NCBI RefSeq assembly: GCF_023276375.1
Contig: NZ_JALLPK010000001.1
Coordinates: 2,480,001-2,544,000 of the forward strand
Direction: 5' to 3'
Source: Halocatena marina
GTDB lineage: Archaea > Halobacteriota > Halobacteria > Halobacteriales > Haloarculaceae
Length of the DNA: 64,000 nt
Within the stretch, counting starts at the first letter, position 1, and each line of letters opens with the position of its first letter. This document shows positions 1 to 9,417 of this stretch, one piece after another. The position numbers were made by a program, and so were the translations under genes. The notes beneath the pieces are model-generated. The model made no database searches, was not told where the DNA came from, and worked only from the letters and a program-made list of their open reading frames with translations.

Positions 1-359
1 GCGACGAATGCACGTTCCTCATCGAAGTCCCAGACAATGGTCGTTCACGTACCTGCGTTGTAAGGTTTATTAGCCATATTTTAGCTTCGTAATCCGCACA
101 CTGTGCCACCATACCTCACAGAATTCTTGCCGCTCCGGAAGAGTTTAATACCCTGCTGAATCTATGCCGGAGTACATGCAAACGAAACCCCGCGATCACT
201 GCTCGCTTGCAATGACCCGCGGGTCCGCCCTCGTTCTCCGACGACGACGACCGGGCCGCTAGGCCCGACTATACTACTTTTCTGACCGGATTTGCCTCGC
301 TTTCAAACGACCCCGAGAAGCTACCATACAACCAAAAACATCGAAAATAAGACAAAAAT
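1..359. other. Intergenic region upstream of argG with a hairpin
   Basis: I see no supportable gene here. On the minus strand the first 45 bases read TIVWDFDEERAF, but a stop lies just upstream and no ATG, GTG or TTG opens that frame, so it is either chance or the altered edge of a gene outside the window. A perfect inverted repeat (CGGGCC at 252-257, GGCCCG at 262-267, loop GCTA) is followed by a T-rich stretch; it could end a transcript from the left or act in the argG leader. Bases 325-359 are A-rich and probably hold the argG promoter, but no single TATA box stands out. Confidence 0.4.
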
Positions 360-1592
360 ATGACAGGAAATGATACAGTTGCGCTTGCGTTTTCCGGTGG
401 ACTCGACACGACAGTGTGCGTTCCACTACTCGAAGAGGAATACGGCTACGATGATGTTATCGGCGTCACCGTCGATGTCGGGCAACCCGACGAAGAGTTC
501 GCAGAAGCAACGGAAACAGCCGACGCACTCGGCATTGAGCACTTCGTCGTAGACGCTCGTGAAGAGTTTGCGTCGCTCTGTCTCCAATCGGTTCGTGCGA
601 ACGCAGACTATCAAGGATATCCACTCGGTACAGCACTCGCTCGTCCCGTTATTGCAGAGGCAATTCTCGAAGTGGCGACCAAAGAAGGCTGCAGTGCCAT
701 CGCTCACGGCTGTACTGGAAAGGGGAACGACCAGCTCCGGTTCGAGGCCGTCTGGCGTGACTCCGACCTCGAAGTCATCGCGCCAGTGCGCGAGCTCGGG
801 TTGACACGCGAATTCGAGATCGAATACGCGGCCGAGCGCGATCTACCAGTCGAGAGCGGTAACGAGGGGGCGTGGAGCATCGATACGAACCTCTGGAGTC
901 GCTCCATTGAGGGCGACGACCTCGAAGATCCCGGGTACGTGCCACCGGAAGACATCTACGAATGGACTGATCTACCAGAGACACTCGATACCGAGACCAT
1001 TGCAATCGGGTTCGAAGACGGGTACGCCGTGAGTATTGACGGCGAATCACTCGAACCGATCGCGCTCATCGAGAAGCTGAACACGCTCGCAGGAGCGCAC
1101 GGAATCGGACGCACAGACATGATGGAAGATCGGATGCTCGGGCTGAAAGTTCGTGAAAACTACGAACACCCGGCTGCAACCGTGCTCCTCACTGCCCACG
1201 AGGCGCTCGAAGGTCTCGTGCTGACCCAAGAAGAGCGCTCGTCGAAAGCACACATCGACCAACAGTGGAGCGAGAAAGCCTACGAAGGGCTCCTTTCTGC
1301 ACCACTGGTCGATGCCCTCTCGGGATTCATCGATGCGACGCAACAGCGCGTCACGGGGACCGTAACGGTCAAGCTCGAAGTCGGACACGCACGGCCAGTC
1401 GCGCGCAAAAGCGAGTACGCGGTGTACTCCGAATCGGCGGCGTCATTCAACACCGAGACCGTCGACGGCATCAAACAGGAGGACGCGACGGGCGTTGCGA
1501 AGTACCACGGTTATCAGGACCGGCTCGCACGCGTCACGACAGCGACAGACGACGCGCCCGAGGCCCTCATGGACGGCGGAACAGAGGAGTAA
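360..1592 (+). CDS. argG: Argininosuccinate synthase
   Basis: It joins citrulline and aspartate, using ATP, to make argininosuccinate, the penultimate step to arginine, in the cytosol. The 410-residue protein has the N-terminal ATP pyrophosphatase loop (AFSGGLDTTV, residues 9-18), the YQGYPLGTALARP stretch and the HGCTGKGNDQ motif that define the family, and its length is normal. The ATG at 360 follows an A-rich leader. It is the first gene of the arginine cluster; argH follows after three bases, so the two are surely co-transcribed. The family assignment is secure. Confidence 0.97.
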   Translation: MTGNDTVALAFSGGLDTTVCVPLLEEEYGYDDVIGVTVDVGQPDEEFAEATETADALGIEHFVVDAREEFASLCLQSVRANADYQGYPLGTALARPVIAEAILEVATKEGCSAIAHGCTGKGNDQLRFEAVWRDSDLEVIAPVRELGLTREFEIEYAAERDLPVESGNEGAWSIDTNLWSRSIEGDDLEDPGYVPPEDIYEWTDLPETLDTETIAIGFEDGYAVSIDGESLEPIALIEKLNTLAGAHGIGRTDMMEDRMLGLKVRENYEHPAATVLLTAHEALEGLVLTQEERSSKAHIDQQWSEKAYEGLLSAPLVDALSGFIDATQQRVTGTVTVKLEVGHARPVARKSEYAVYSESAASFNTETVDGIKQEDATGVAKYHGYQDRLARVTTATDDAPEALMDGGTEE

Positions 1593-1595
1593 GCA

Positions 1596-3050
1596 ATGGA
1601 CAAGGAGATCAGATCCGGTGCAGCCGTCCGCGGTGATCGCTTCAGTGGTGGTCCCGCGCGTGAGTTCCTCTCATCCCTTGCCGCGGACGAGCGGATCTTT
1701 GCCGCCGACATCGCTGTTGATCGCGCACACAGCGTGATGCTTGCAGAGCAGGGAATCGTCCCAACGGATGAGATCGGACAGATCCTCGCGGCGCTCGATG
1801 TGATCGAAGTCGAGGGACACGAATCCCTGCCCGACGGCGAAGATGTCCACGAGGCCATCGAGTCGGCTGTCATCGACGCAGTCGGTCCAACTGGCGGGAA
1901 GATGCACACCGCCCGGAGCCGGAACGACGAGGTGGCAGCGTGCATTCGCTACCGCCTGCGTGATGATCTCATCGATAGCATCGACGCGGCTATCGGGCTA
2001 CGCGAGGCGTTGGCGGGCGTCGCAAGTGAGCACCAAGAGACGGTGATGCCTGGATTCACGCACTTACAGCCCGCCCAACCGACGACGGTCGCCCACTGGG
2101 TGCTCTCGTATGAACAGGCGCTTCAGCGCGATACGGATCGCCTGTATTCGGCCTACAGTCGGACGAACCGCTCACCACTCGGTGCGGCCGCGTTCGCGGG
2201 AACGCCCTTCTCGATCGACCGCGAACGCACCGCCGAACTGCTCGGTTTTGATGGGATCGTCGAGAACTCGATGGACGCTGCCTCGGCGCGAGACTTCCTC
2301 TTCGACAGTGCGGCAGCGCTCGCGGGACTAGCGACGACGCTGTCAGGACTCGCAGAGGATCTGATCCTCTTCTCGAACAAGGGGTACGTCGAACTCTCGG
2401 ATGAGTACTCCTCGACGTCCTCGATCATGCCACAGAAGAAAAACCCCGACACGCTCGAACTCGTTCGAGCAACAGCCGGATCGGCAAGTGCGGGGCTCAA
2501 CGGCTTGCTCACGACACTCAAAGGGCTGCCACGAGCGTACAACCGCGATCTCCAGCGGGCGACCACGCACGTGTGGTCAACAGTCGATGCCGTCACCGAG
2601 GGAACCGCTGTCGCCAGTGGAGCAATCACGACGACAGCGTGGAACACCGTCGCTCTCGCTGATGCGGCTGGGAGTGGCTTTTCGACCGCAACGGGAATTG
2701 CAGACAAGCTTGCAATGTGTGGAATACCCTTCCGGACGGCCCACGAAATCCTCGCTAAGGCCGCACAGGAGGGAGCAGACGCTGCTGCTATCGAATCCGC
2801 AGCTGAGGAAATACTCGATGAACCACTCGGTGCCTACATCTCCAACGAAGAGATACAGGCCACACTCGATCCCATTCAGAGCGTAGCGAGCCGCGATTCG
2901 CGCGGCGGACCGGCACCCTCAGCGATCGACGCACAGCTCGATTCGGTTACGAAATCCCTCGAATCGGATCGAGAAGCGCTCACGAATCAGCAGGCGAACA
3001 TCGAATCCGCGCACAAAACGCTCACAGAGGTGGTACATCGCTATGCTTGA
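1596..3050 (+). CDS. argH: Argininosuccinate lyase
   Basis: It splits argininosuccinate into arginine and fumarate, the last step of arginine synthesis. The 484-residue protein belongs to the fumarase/aspartase superfamily: it has the HTARSRNDEV motif near residue 103, a THLQPAQPTT segment and the superfamily signature SSIMPQKKNPD near residue 275, which carries the catalytic loop. The length is typical. It starts three bases after argG. A 181-base gap follows before lysW, so lysW onward may have its own promoter. Confidence 0.97.
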   Translation: MDKEIRSGAAVRGDRFSGGPAREFLSSLAADERIFAADIAVDRAHSVMLAEQGIVPTDEIGQILAALDVIEVEGHESLPDGEDVHEAIESAVIDAVGPTGGKMHTARSRNDEVAACIRYRLRDDLIDSIDAAIGLREALAGVASEHQETVMPGFTHLQPAQPTTVAHWVLSYEQALQRDTDRLYSAYSRTNRSPLGAAAFAGTPFSIDRERTAELLGFDGIVENSMDAASARDFLFDSAAALAGLATTLSGLAEDLILFSNKGYVELSDEYSSTSSIMPQKKNPDTLELVRATAGSASAGLNGLLTTLKGLPRAYNRDLQRATTHVWSTVDAVTEGTAVASGAITTTAWNTVALADAAGSGFSTATGIADKLAMCGIPFRTAHEILAKAAQEGADAAAIESAAEEILDEPLGAYISNEEIQATLDPIQSVASRDSRGGPAPSAIDAQLDSVTKSLESDREALTNQQANIESAHKTLTEVVHRYA

Positions 3051-3077
3051 GCGACGACGACCACGACTACCGATCCC

Positions 3078-3093
3078 GTCCCCCCTCGGGGAC
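3078..3093 (+). terminator. Hairpin after argH
   Basis: A perfect 6-bp inverted repeat (GTCCCC / GGGGAC, loop CCTC) lies 28 bases past the argH stop. What follows is A-rich rather than T-rich on the plus strand, so this is weak as a terminator and may only be a processing or stability element between argGH and the lysW group. Confidence 0.3.
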
Positions 3094-3194
3094 AAATAAC
3101 AAAACTATGATGTACATTATCATGGATCGCTGTATTGGACGCTAACACACCAATAGAGCCTTGTTTGGGTTGTTAAATTTTTATGATACTTTCG

Positions 3195-3210
3195 ATGGTT
3201 TTAAGATGAT
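3195..3210 (+). promoter_or_regulatory. Possible TATA box of lysW-argF operon
   Basis: An AT-rich stretch (GGTTTTAAGATG) is centred about 29 bases before the lysW ATG at 3232, the spacing expected for a haloarchaeal promoter with a very short or absent leader. A second AT-rich block (TTAAATTTTTATG) lies some 20 bases further upstream. The choice between the two is not settled by the sequence. Confidence 0.4.
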
Positions 3211-3231
3211 CCCACGACGAGATTGAGGTAC

Positions 3232-3396
3232 ATGGCAGAATGCATCGAATGCGGGGCTGACGTAACCCTGCACGACGACATCGAAGAAGGAGAGATCATT
3301 GATTGTGGGACATGCGGTGCCGAATTAGAGGTCCTCGAAACAGCTCCTGTGGTGCTCGATACCGCGCCTGAGCTCGAAGAGGATTGGGGCGAGTAA
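3232..3396 (+). CDS. lysW: LysW-type amino-group carrier protein
   Basis: It is a 54-residue acidic carrier. The substrate (glutamate for arginine synthesis) is bound to its C-terminal glutamate and stays attached while ArgC, ArgB and ArgD act, so the amino group is protected. Two CxxC pairs (Cys4/Cys7 and Cys25/Cys28) form the zinc site, and the protein ends with the family C-terminus EDWGE (residues 50-54). The ATG at 3232 has GAGG just upstream. The very next gene is the ligase that loads it. In haloarchaea this set serves arginine rather than lysine; that is family knowledge, supported here by argG, argH and argF in the same cluster. Confidence 0.93.
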   Translation: MAECIECGADVTLHDDIEEGEIIDCGTCGAELEVLETAPVVLDTAPELEEDWGE

Positions 3397-3429
3397 GGCG
3401 ATGGGAGCAGTCGGCACATACATACAATC

Positions 3430-4308
3430 ATGAATATCGGTGTACTCTATTCCCGGATTCGCCGCGACGAGAAGCTCCTGTTGTCCGAACTGCGAGAGCG
3501 TGGACACGAGGTCACGAAACTCGACGTTCGCACGTTGCAGTTCGACCTTTCGGAACCGCCGGAAGCACTCACAGCGTGTGATATCGTTCTTGATCGGTGC
3601 CTCGCTACGAGTCGGAGCGTCTACGCAACGCAGTTCATCGACAGGTACGGGATTCCAGTCGTGAACGGACCGGAGACGGCAGCGGTGTGTGCCGACAAGG
3701 CGAAGAATAGTCTCGCACTCGCGCAAGCGGATATTCCGACACCACGGACGGAAGTCGCGTTCACGAAAGACGCCGCGATGGAGATCATCGAGAAGTTCGG
3801 CTACCCATGCGTACTAAAGCCCGTCGTCGGGTCGTGGGGGCGATTGATGGCGAAAATCGACTCCGAGAGCGCCGCCGAAGCCATTTTAGAGCACAAGGCG
3901 ACTCTCGGTCACTACGAGCACAAGGTGTTCTACATCCAGGAGTTCGTCGAAAAACCCGACCGCGACATCCGCGTCCTTGCTATCGACGGCGAGCCGATCG
4001 CATCGATGGTCCGTTCTTCGGAGCACTGGCTGACGAACGCCGCGAAGGGAGCAACGACGCGCGAATTCGAGCTCGACGATACGGCTCGTGATCTCGTCGC
4101 CCGCGCGAGCGACGCGGTTGGTGGTGGTCTGCTCGGTGTCGATCTGATGGAGATCAAATCCGGCTCAGAATCGGAGGCCGAGTACACTGTCCACGAGGTG
4201 AACCACACGGTCGAATTCAAGGCGCTCGATGAGGCGACAACGGTCGACGTGCCAGCGGCGGTCGTCGACTGGCTCGAAACGAAAGCCACGCAGGAGGTGA
4301 TCGCATGA
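3430..4308 (+). CDS. argX: Glutamate-LysW ligase, ATP-grasp (ArgX/LysX)
   Basis: It attaches the amino group of glutamate to the C-terminal glutamate of LysW with ATP, the entry step of carrier-bound arginine synthesis. The 292-residue protein shows a RimK-like ATP-grasp fold: an N-terminal domain, then KPVVGSWGR (near residue 132) for nucleotide binding, FVEKPDRDIRV, and the C-terminal metal-binding stretch EVNHTVEFK. Its stop overlaps the argC start by four bases (ATGA). The choice of ArgX over LysX rests on the arginine context; a dual role cannot be excluded. Confidence 0.88.
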   Translation: MNIGVLYSRIRRDEKLLLSELRERGHEVTKLDVRTLQFDLSEPPEALTACDIVLDRCLATSRSVYATQFIDRYGIPVVNGPETAAVCADKAKNSLALAQADIPTPRTEVAFTKDAAMEIIEKFGYPCVLKPVVGSWGRLMAKIDSESAAEAILEHKATLGHYEHKVFYIQEFVEKPDRDIRVLAIDGEPIASMVRSSEHWLTNAAKGATTREFELDDTARDLVARASDAVGGGLLGVDLMEIKSGSESEAEYTVHEVNHTVEFKALDEATTVDVPAAVVDWLETKATQEVIA

Positions 4309-5339
4309 GTACCTTGACAGCAACGGTTGTCGGTGCGAGTGGGTTCACGGGAGGCGAGCTCCTTCGGTTGCTCGCTGGTCACCCCAAATTCGAGATCGCA
4401 CAGGCAACGAGCCGCCAGTACGAGCGCAAGACGATCGGTCGTGTTCATCCGAATCTCCGCGGGGTCGATCTGCGATTCAGTGCTCCCGACGATCTGGAAA
4501 GCGTCGACGTGTTGTTCGCAGCGACGCCACACGGTGTCTCCATGGATCACATCGACGCCTTCCAAGAGGCAGCGGACACGATTGTGGATCTGAGTGCGGA
4601 TTTCCGCCTCGACAGCGAAGGGCAGTACGACGAGTGGTACGACGGACACACGCGTCCAGAGTTTCTCTCGGAATCGGTGTACGCGCTTCCCGAACTCACA
4701 CGCGAGGATCTACCCGGTGCAGAGTTGATCGCAGCGGGCGGTTGCAACGCGACCGCCACCATCCTTGGGCTACTACCATTATTCGAAGACGGTATCCTCG
4801 ATGGAACGGAGCAGACCATCGTTGACGTGAAAGTTGGTTCTTCTGAGGGTGGTGCTGGTGGCGGAACAGCTTCCTCACACGCCGAGCGCTCGGGCGTCGT
4901 CCGTCCGTACGCGCCTGCGGGCCATCGCCACGAGGCTGAGATCGAGCAGTTCCTCGGTCCAGTGAGCTTCACCGCCCACGCGGTCGATATGATTCGTGGC
5001 GCGAGTGCGACGTGTCACATCTTCCCGAACGATCCAGTCACAAAGCGGGATCTCTGGGGAGCCTATCGGGAACAGTACGACGAGGAGCCGTTTGTGCGCA
5101 CAGTTGCAGGCGGCGGCGTGTATCGCTACCCCGAACCGAAGGCTGTTGCGGGGACGAACTACGCCGAAGTCGGCTTCGAACTCGATCCATCGAACAAGCG
5201 GATCATCGTGTTCTCGGCCATCGACAACATGATGAAGGGATCTGCTGGACAAGCGATCCACGCGGCAAACATCGCGCTCGGTTTCGAGGAGACTGCTGGA
5301 TTAGCGTTTCAGGGATTACATCCCGTGGGGGCACCATGA
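4305..5339 (+). CDS. argC: LysW-glutamyl-phosphate reductase (ArgC/LysY)
   Basis: It reduces the carrier-bound gamma-phosphate to the semialdehyde with NADPH, the third carrier-bound step. The 344-residue protein begins with a Rossmann motif (VVGASGFTGGELLRLL), has the catalytic cysteine in AAGGCNATATI near residue 149, and a conserved SSEGGAGGGTASSHAERS stretch expected for N-acetyl-gamma-glutamyl-phosphate reductases. It overlaps argX by four bases. The stop is two bases before an in-frame GTG of argB, so the genes are translationally coupled. Confidence 0.93.
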   Translation: MSTLTATVVGASGFTGGELLRLLAGHPKFEIAQATSRQYERKTIGRVHPNLRGVDLRFSAPDDLESVDVLFAATPHGVSMDHIDAFQEAADTIVDLSADFRLDSEGQYDEWYDGHTRPEFLSESVYALPELTREDLPGAELIAAGGCNATATILGLLPLFEDGILDGTEQTIVDVKVGSSEGGAGGGTASSHAERSGVVRPYAPAGHRHEAEIEQFLGPVSFTAHAVDMIRGASATCHIFPNDPVTKRDLWGAYREQYDEEPFVRTVAGGGVYRYPEPKAVAGTNYAEVGFELDPSNKRIIVFSAIDNMMKGSAGQAIHAANIALGFEETAGLAFQGLHPVGAP

Positions 5340-5370
5340 GGTGCTGTTGGCACAGTGGGAGGTGGGCCCT

Positions 5371-6189
5371 GTGACGGTTGTCGTCAAGGTCGGCGGCGCG
5401 CGCGCTGTCGATCCGAAAGACGCGCTTGCAGACGTTTCGGCGCTCATCGACAACGACGAGCAGGTGGTCGTCGTTCACGGTGGATCAACTGCCGTAGACG
5501 ACACGCTCGAAGCGCTCGGGGAGACACCGGAGTACGTCGAGACGCCGTCGGGCGTCGTTGGACGGTTCACCGACGAACGCACGATGGAGGTGTTTTCGAT
5601 GGTTCTTCCCGGGAAACTCAACACCGATCTCGTGGTCGGATTACAGAACGAGGGTGTCGACGCAATCGGACTCTCGGGTATCGATGGGCAGTTGCTCTCG
5701 GGTTCACGGAAGTCCGCTGTTCGAGTCGTCGAAGATGGGAAGAAGAAGATCCGTCGTGGCGATCACTCGGGGCGTATCGAGCGCGTAAACGGTGATTTGC
5801 TGGAGACGCTGCTCGAAAGCGGATACACGCCCGTCGTGACCGTCCCGATGTTGGCGGACGACGGAGTGGCGGTGAACAGCGACGCTGATCGCGCGGCGGC
5901 AGCGGTTGCTGGTGCGCTCTCAGCAGAGCTCGTCATTCTCACTGACGTTCCTGGTGTACTCGCGGATGTCGACGACGAGTCATCGGTTATCGAGCGCGTC
6001 GATTCATCTGATGCGTACGAGACGCTGACTGCGGCCGCAGAAGGGTTTATGACTCGGAAAGTGATGGCCGCGACTGAAGCGCTCGAAGATGGTGCAGAAA
6101 GCGCGACAATCGCCAGTGCGAACACCGAAGCGCCGATCAGTGGCGCACTCGGTTCGAACGGAACGACAATCACGCCGGAGGCACTATGA
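5371..6189 (+). CDS. argB: LysW-glutamate kinase (ArgB/LysZ)
   Basis: It phosphorylates the gamma-carboxyl of LysW-bound glutamate. It belongs to the amino-acid kinase family: VVVKVGGARAVDP at the N-terminus, VVVHGGSTAVDD for substrate and phosphate binding, and the C-terminal VAVNSDADRAAAAVAGAL stretch. The frame is open from a GTG at 5341, but I prefer the GTG at 5371. It lies seven bases after a good ribosome-binding site (GGAGGTG at 5357-5363) and places the KVGG motif where the family has it. The product is then 272 residues. Its stop overlaps the argD start. Confidence 0.92.
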   Translation: MTVVVKVGGARAVDPKDALADVSALIDNDEQVVVVHGGSTAVDDTLEALGETPEYVETPSGVVGRFTDERTMEVFSMVLPGKLNTDLVVGLQNEGVDAIGLSGIDGQLLSGSRKSAVRVVEDGKKKIRRGDHSGRIERVNGDLLETLLESGYTPVVTVPMLADDGVAVNSDADRAAAAVAGALSAELVILTDVPGVLADVDDESSVIERVDSSDAYETLTAAAEGFMTRKVMAATEALEDGAESATIASANTEAPISGALGSNGTTITPEAL

Positions 6190-7319
6190 CTGAAGCTGGA
6201 TTCGTCTTCAACGAAAAGCCCATTCGCATCGATAGCGGAGCGGGTCCATATCTGTATGACACGGAGGGGACCGAGTATCTCGATTTCGGTGCGAGCTACG
6301 CCGTAACGCCGACCGGTCACTGTCATCCGGAAGTAGTGGCTGCCGTCCAACAGCAAGTTGAGCAGCTCATGTACGTGCAGGCGTCGTACCCGGTCGACAT
6401 CAGAGACGACCTCTCTACGACGCTCGCAGCGAGTGCTCCCGGCGATATCGGAAATGTGTGGCTCTGTAATTCAGGGACGGAGGCGAACGAAGCCGCAATC
6501 AAGTTCGCTCGGAGCGCAACCGGACGCTCGAAGATCGTCGCCACGAAAAACGGATTCCACGGACGGACGCTTGGCGCGCTCGCAGCGACGTGGAAGAAAA
6601 AGTACAAGAAACCATTCGAGCCACTCGCGGGCGACTTCGAATTCGTGCCCTACGGCGACCACGAGGCGCTCGAAGCAGCAGTTGATGAGGAGACTGCGGC
6701 AGTCCTCCTCGAACCGATTCAGGGAGAAGGAGGGATCAACCCGACAACGCACGAGTATCTGCAGGCCGTGCGCGAACAGACAGCCGCCCACGACGCAGCG
6801 ATGGTGCTGGATGAGATCCAAACGGGACTCGGACGCACCGGCACCATGTGGGCGACCGAGGAGTTTGGCATTGTCCCCGACATCCTCACGACAGCGAAGG
6901 GACTCGCAAGCGGATTACCGATTGGTGCGACGCTCTGTCGTGACTGGATCGCAGACGGTGCAGGCGATCACGGCTCGACGTTCAGCGGGGGACCAGTCGT
7001 CTGTGCCGCTGCGCAGGCGACACTCGATGTGCTCGCAAACGAGGACCTCCCAGCGCACGCCGCGGAGATCGGCGCATATCTCACTGATGCGTTACAAACG
7101 GCCATCGGAGACGACGTGCGTGACATTCGTGGTCGGGGGCTCATGATCGGCATCGAAGTCAAGCGCGGCGCGAATCGGTTGTTGCCGACACTCGCGCTCG
7201 AACATAACATTCTGGCGCTTCCTGCCGGACGAACGGTCCTCCGATTGCTTCCGCCGCTGATCATCGATCGCGATCACGCGGACCATGTCGTCAACGCACT
7301 CAGCGAGGTGATCGGATGA
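6186..7319 (+). CDS. argD: LysW-glutamate-semialdehyde aminotransferase (ArgD/LysJ)
   Basis: It is a class-III PLP aminotransferase that turns the carrier-bound semialdehyde into LysW-ornithine, with glutamate as the usual donor. The 377-residue protein has NSGTEANEAAIKFAR for cofactor phosphate binding, LLEPIQGEGGI, the VLDEIQTGLGRTG stretch with the PLP-ring aspartate, and TTAKGLASGLPIGA with the Schiff-base lysine. It overlaps argB and argE by four bases each, so it is translated as part of a coupled series. Confidence 0.94.
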   Translation: MTEAGFVFNEKPIRIDSGAGPYLYDTEGTEYLDFGASYAVTPTGHCHPEVVAAVQQQVEQLMYVQASYPVDIRDDLSTTLAASAPGDIGNVWLCNSGTEANEAAIKFARSATGRSKIVATKNGFHGRTLGALAATWKKKYKKPFEPLAGDFEFVPYGDHEALEAAVDEETAAVLLEPIQGEGGINPTTHEYLQAVREQTAAHDAAMVLDEIQTGLGRTGTMWATEEFGIVPDILTTAKGLASGLPIGATLCRDWIADGAGDHGSTFSGGPVVCAAAQATLDVLANEDLPAHAAEIGAYLTDALQTAIGDDVRDIRGRGLMIGIEVKRGANRLLPTLALEHNILALPAGRTVLRLLPPLIIDRDHADHVVNALSEVIG

Positions 7320-8380
7320 ACTCCGTCGTATCCACCCAAGAGATGACACCACGCGAACTGCTCAAAGAAATCGTAACCATTCCATCCGTGTCGGGAGACG
7401 AACAGGCCTGTGCAGAACGACTCGCAGCCTACTTCGAGAGCCACGACCGCAACGTGTGGATCGATGAGGTGGGGAACGTTCGTGCGCCCGCAGACGATAG
7501 CGTCCTCTTCACGTCACACATCGACACAGTACCGGGTGAGATTCCGGTTCGCATCGATGCTGGCGAACAGTCGGGCGAACCCGCACTCTGGGGCCGCGGA
7601 AGCGTCGATGCGAAGGGGCCCTTGGTTGCAATGGCGGTCGCTGCAGTCCGAACGGGAATGAGTTTCGTCGGCGTTGTCGGAGAAGAAGTCGATTCCCGCG
7701 GAGCATGCCACGTCGTTGCAAACCGCGACGCTCCAGAGACTGTTATCAACGGTGAGCCAAGCGGTTGGAACGGCATCACTCTCGGCTATCGTGGACTGCT
7801 CGCCGGGACGTACGTCGTGACGAGCGAATCAGGACACACGTCCCGACCGGAGAACAACGCGATTCAGGACGCGATGGACTGGTGGGGACGCGTCGAGCAA
7901 GCGTTCGAACCGGACGAGTGGACGCCGGTTTTCGAGCGTGTGACGTGTAAGCCAATTCGAGTCGAAGGCGGGACGAGCGACGATGGGCTCTCGGTGGAAT
8001 CGTCCATGGATGTACAGCTCAGGGTTCCACCGAACCACACTGTCGACGAAATCCGCGAAATCGCCGATTCACAGCTCAATGGTGGCACAGTCAGGTGGTA
8101 CGACGCAGTTCCGCCTGTCATGATGGAGCCGCGAACCGATGTGGCACGCGCGTTCCGGGTCGCTATCCGGAAACACGGAGGCGACGCCCGACTCCTTCGC
8201 AAAACGGGAACGAGCGATATGAACGTCTTTGCGAGCGAGTGGGACTGTCCGATGGTCACCTACGGACCAGGCGATTCCGATCTCGATCACGCACCGAACG
8301 AGCATCTACCACTGGAGTCGTTCGACCGTTCCGTGGCAGTGCTCGAATCCGTTGGACAGAAGCTTGGAGGATCACAATGA
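7316..8380 (+). CDS. argE: LysW-ornithine hydrolase (ArgE/LysK), M20 family
   Basis: It releases ornithine from the carrier. It is an M20-type metallopeptidase with FTSHIDTVPG (metal-binding His and Asp), GRGSVDAKGPL (bridging Asp) and VVGEEVDSRGA (catalytic Glu pair), and a dimerisation domain in the middle. It has 354 residues if it starts at the ATG that overlaps the argD stop; a second ATG at 7343 is also possible and would remove nine residues without touching a motif. Its stop overlaps the argF ATG. Confidence 0.92.
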   Translation: MNSVVSTQEMTPRELLKEIVTIPSVSGDEQACAERLAAYFESHDRNVWIDEVGNVRAPADDSVLFTSHIDTVPGEIPVRIDAGEQSGEPALWGRGSVDAKGPLVAMAVAAVRTGMSFVGVVGEEVDSRGACHVVANRDAPETVINGEPSGWNGITLGYRGLLAGTYVVTSESGHTSRPENNAIQDAMDWWGRVEQAFEPDEWTPVFERVTCKPIRVEGGTSDDGLSVESSMDVQLRVPPNHTVDEIREIADSQLNGGTVRWYDAVPPVMMEPRTDVARAFRVAIRKHGGDARLLRKTGTSDMNVFASEWDCPMVTYGPGDSDLDHAPNEHLPLESFDRSVAVLESVGQKLGGSQ

Positions 8381-9276
8381 CACAGCATTTCCTCGATGTC
8401 GATGATCTCTCGCGTGAAGAACTCGACGACGTGCTCGACGACGCCGAAGCGCTGAAAAGCCAAGAGACAGGGGACGATGACAATCACGCCCCACTCCCTG
8501 ACAAAACGCTGGCAATGTTGTTCGAGAAGCCGAGCACGCGCACGCGTGTGTCATTCGAGACGGGGATGACCCAACTCGGTGGGCACGCAATTTTCCTCGG
8601 CCCTGACGACACGCAACTTGGACGGGGAGAGCCACTTTCAGACACCGCTCGGACGCTTTCGCGGTACGTCGACGGTATCATGGTTCGCGTGTTCAACCAC
8701 GCTGATGCTGTCGAACTCGCCGAGTATGCGAGCGTACCAATCGTCAACGGACTCACTGACGATGCTCACCCATGCCAAGCACTCGCGGATTTGCTGACAA
8801 TACGAGAACATTTCGACTCATTCGACGTGCAGGCCGCGTGGGTCGGAGACGGAAACAATGTCGCTCAATCGTTCGTTATCGGATGCGCGATGGTCGGCAT
8901 CGATCTCACAGTCGCTCATCCCGAAGGCTACGGAATCGACGACAGCGTCATCGACCGTGCAAATCAGTTCGACGGACCTAACGTCACGGTAACGAATGAC
9001 CCAACTAAAGCTGTAGCTGACGCCGACGTGGTGTACACCGACGTCTGGGTGAGCATGGGACAGGAAAAAGAGCGTGACGAGAAGTTACAGGCGTTTGAAG
9101 GATTTCAGGTTAACGAGGAACTCCTCGATGAACAAGCGGTGCTGCACTGCCTCCCGGCACATAGAGGAGAAGAGATCACCGGCGCGGTAATCGAAAGCGA
9201 TCACGCACTCGTCTGGGACCAAGCCGAAAACCGGCTCCACGCACAGAAGGCTCTGTTAACAAAACTACTGTCGTAA
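8377..9276 (+). CDS. argF: Ornithine carbamoyltransferase
   Basis: It makes citrulline from ornithine and carbamoyl phosphate. The carbamoyl-phosphate loop FEKPSTRTRVSFE, the HPCQALADLLT motif and the ornithine-binding HCLPAHRGEEIT motif are all present in a 299-residue protein of normal length. The frame is open well upstream of 8377, but the ATG at 8377 overlaps the argE stop and matches the family N-terminus (MTQHFLDVDDLS). It is the last gene of the arginine cluster. Confidence 0.95.
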   Translation: MTQHFLDVDDLSREELDDVLDDAEALKSQETGDDDNHAPLPDKTLAMLFEKPSTRTRVSFETGMTQLGGHAIFLGPDDTQLGRGEPLSDTARTLSRYVDGIMVRVFNHADAVELAEYASVPIVNGLTDDAHPCQALADLLTIREHFDSFDVQAAWVGDGNNVAQSFVIGCAMVGIDLTVAHPEGYGIDDSVIDRANQFDGPNVTVTNDPTKAVADADVVYTDVWVSMGQEKERDEKLQAFEGFQVNEELLDEQAVLHCLPAHRGEEITGAVIESDHALVWDQAENRLHAQKALLTKLLS

Positions 9277-9364
9277 TTTTCGAAAATTCAATCGAAACAA
9301 GAGACAATATGAGACACTGGGAGCCGCGTACACCACATTGCATTGCACCGAATCGAATTGTAAT

Positions 9365-9396
9365 AGACGGCGCTACGCTTTGGATTAGTAGCGTCT
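9365..9396 (+). terminator. Hairpin downstream of argF
   Basis: An inverted repeat (CGCTAC at 9371-9376 and GTAGCG at 9388-9393, with partly paired flanks AGACGG and TCT) lies about 100 bases past argF and 25 bases before the end of the convergent gene. It could stop transcription from either side. No long T-run follows, so confidence is low. Confidence 0.3.
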
Positions 9397-9417
9397 GTGG
9401 GTGTCGTAGTGTCTGTG

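Noticed and set aside
1..60. TIVWDFDEERAF reading at the left edge on the minus strand
   Set aside because: A stop codon lies just before it and no start codon opens the frame; too short to support a gene.
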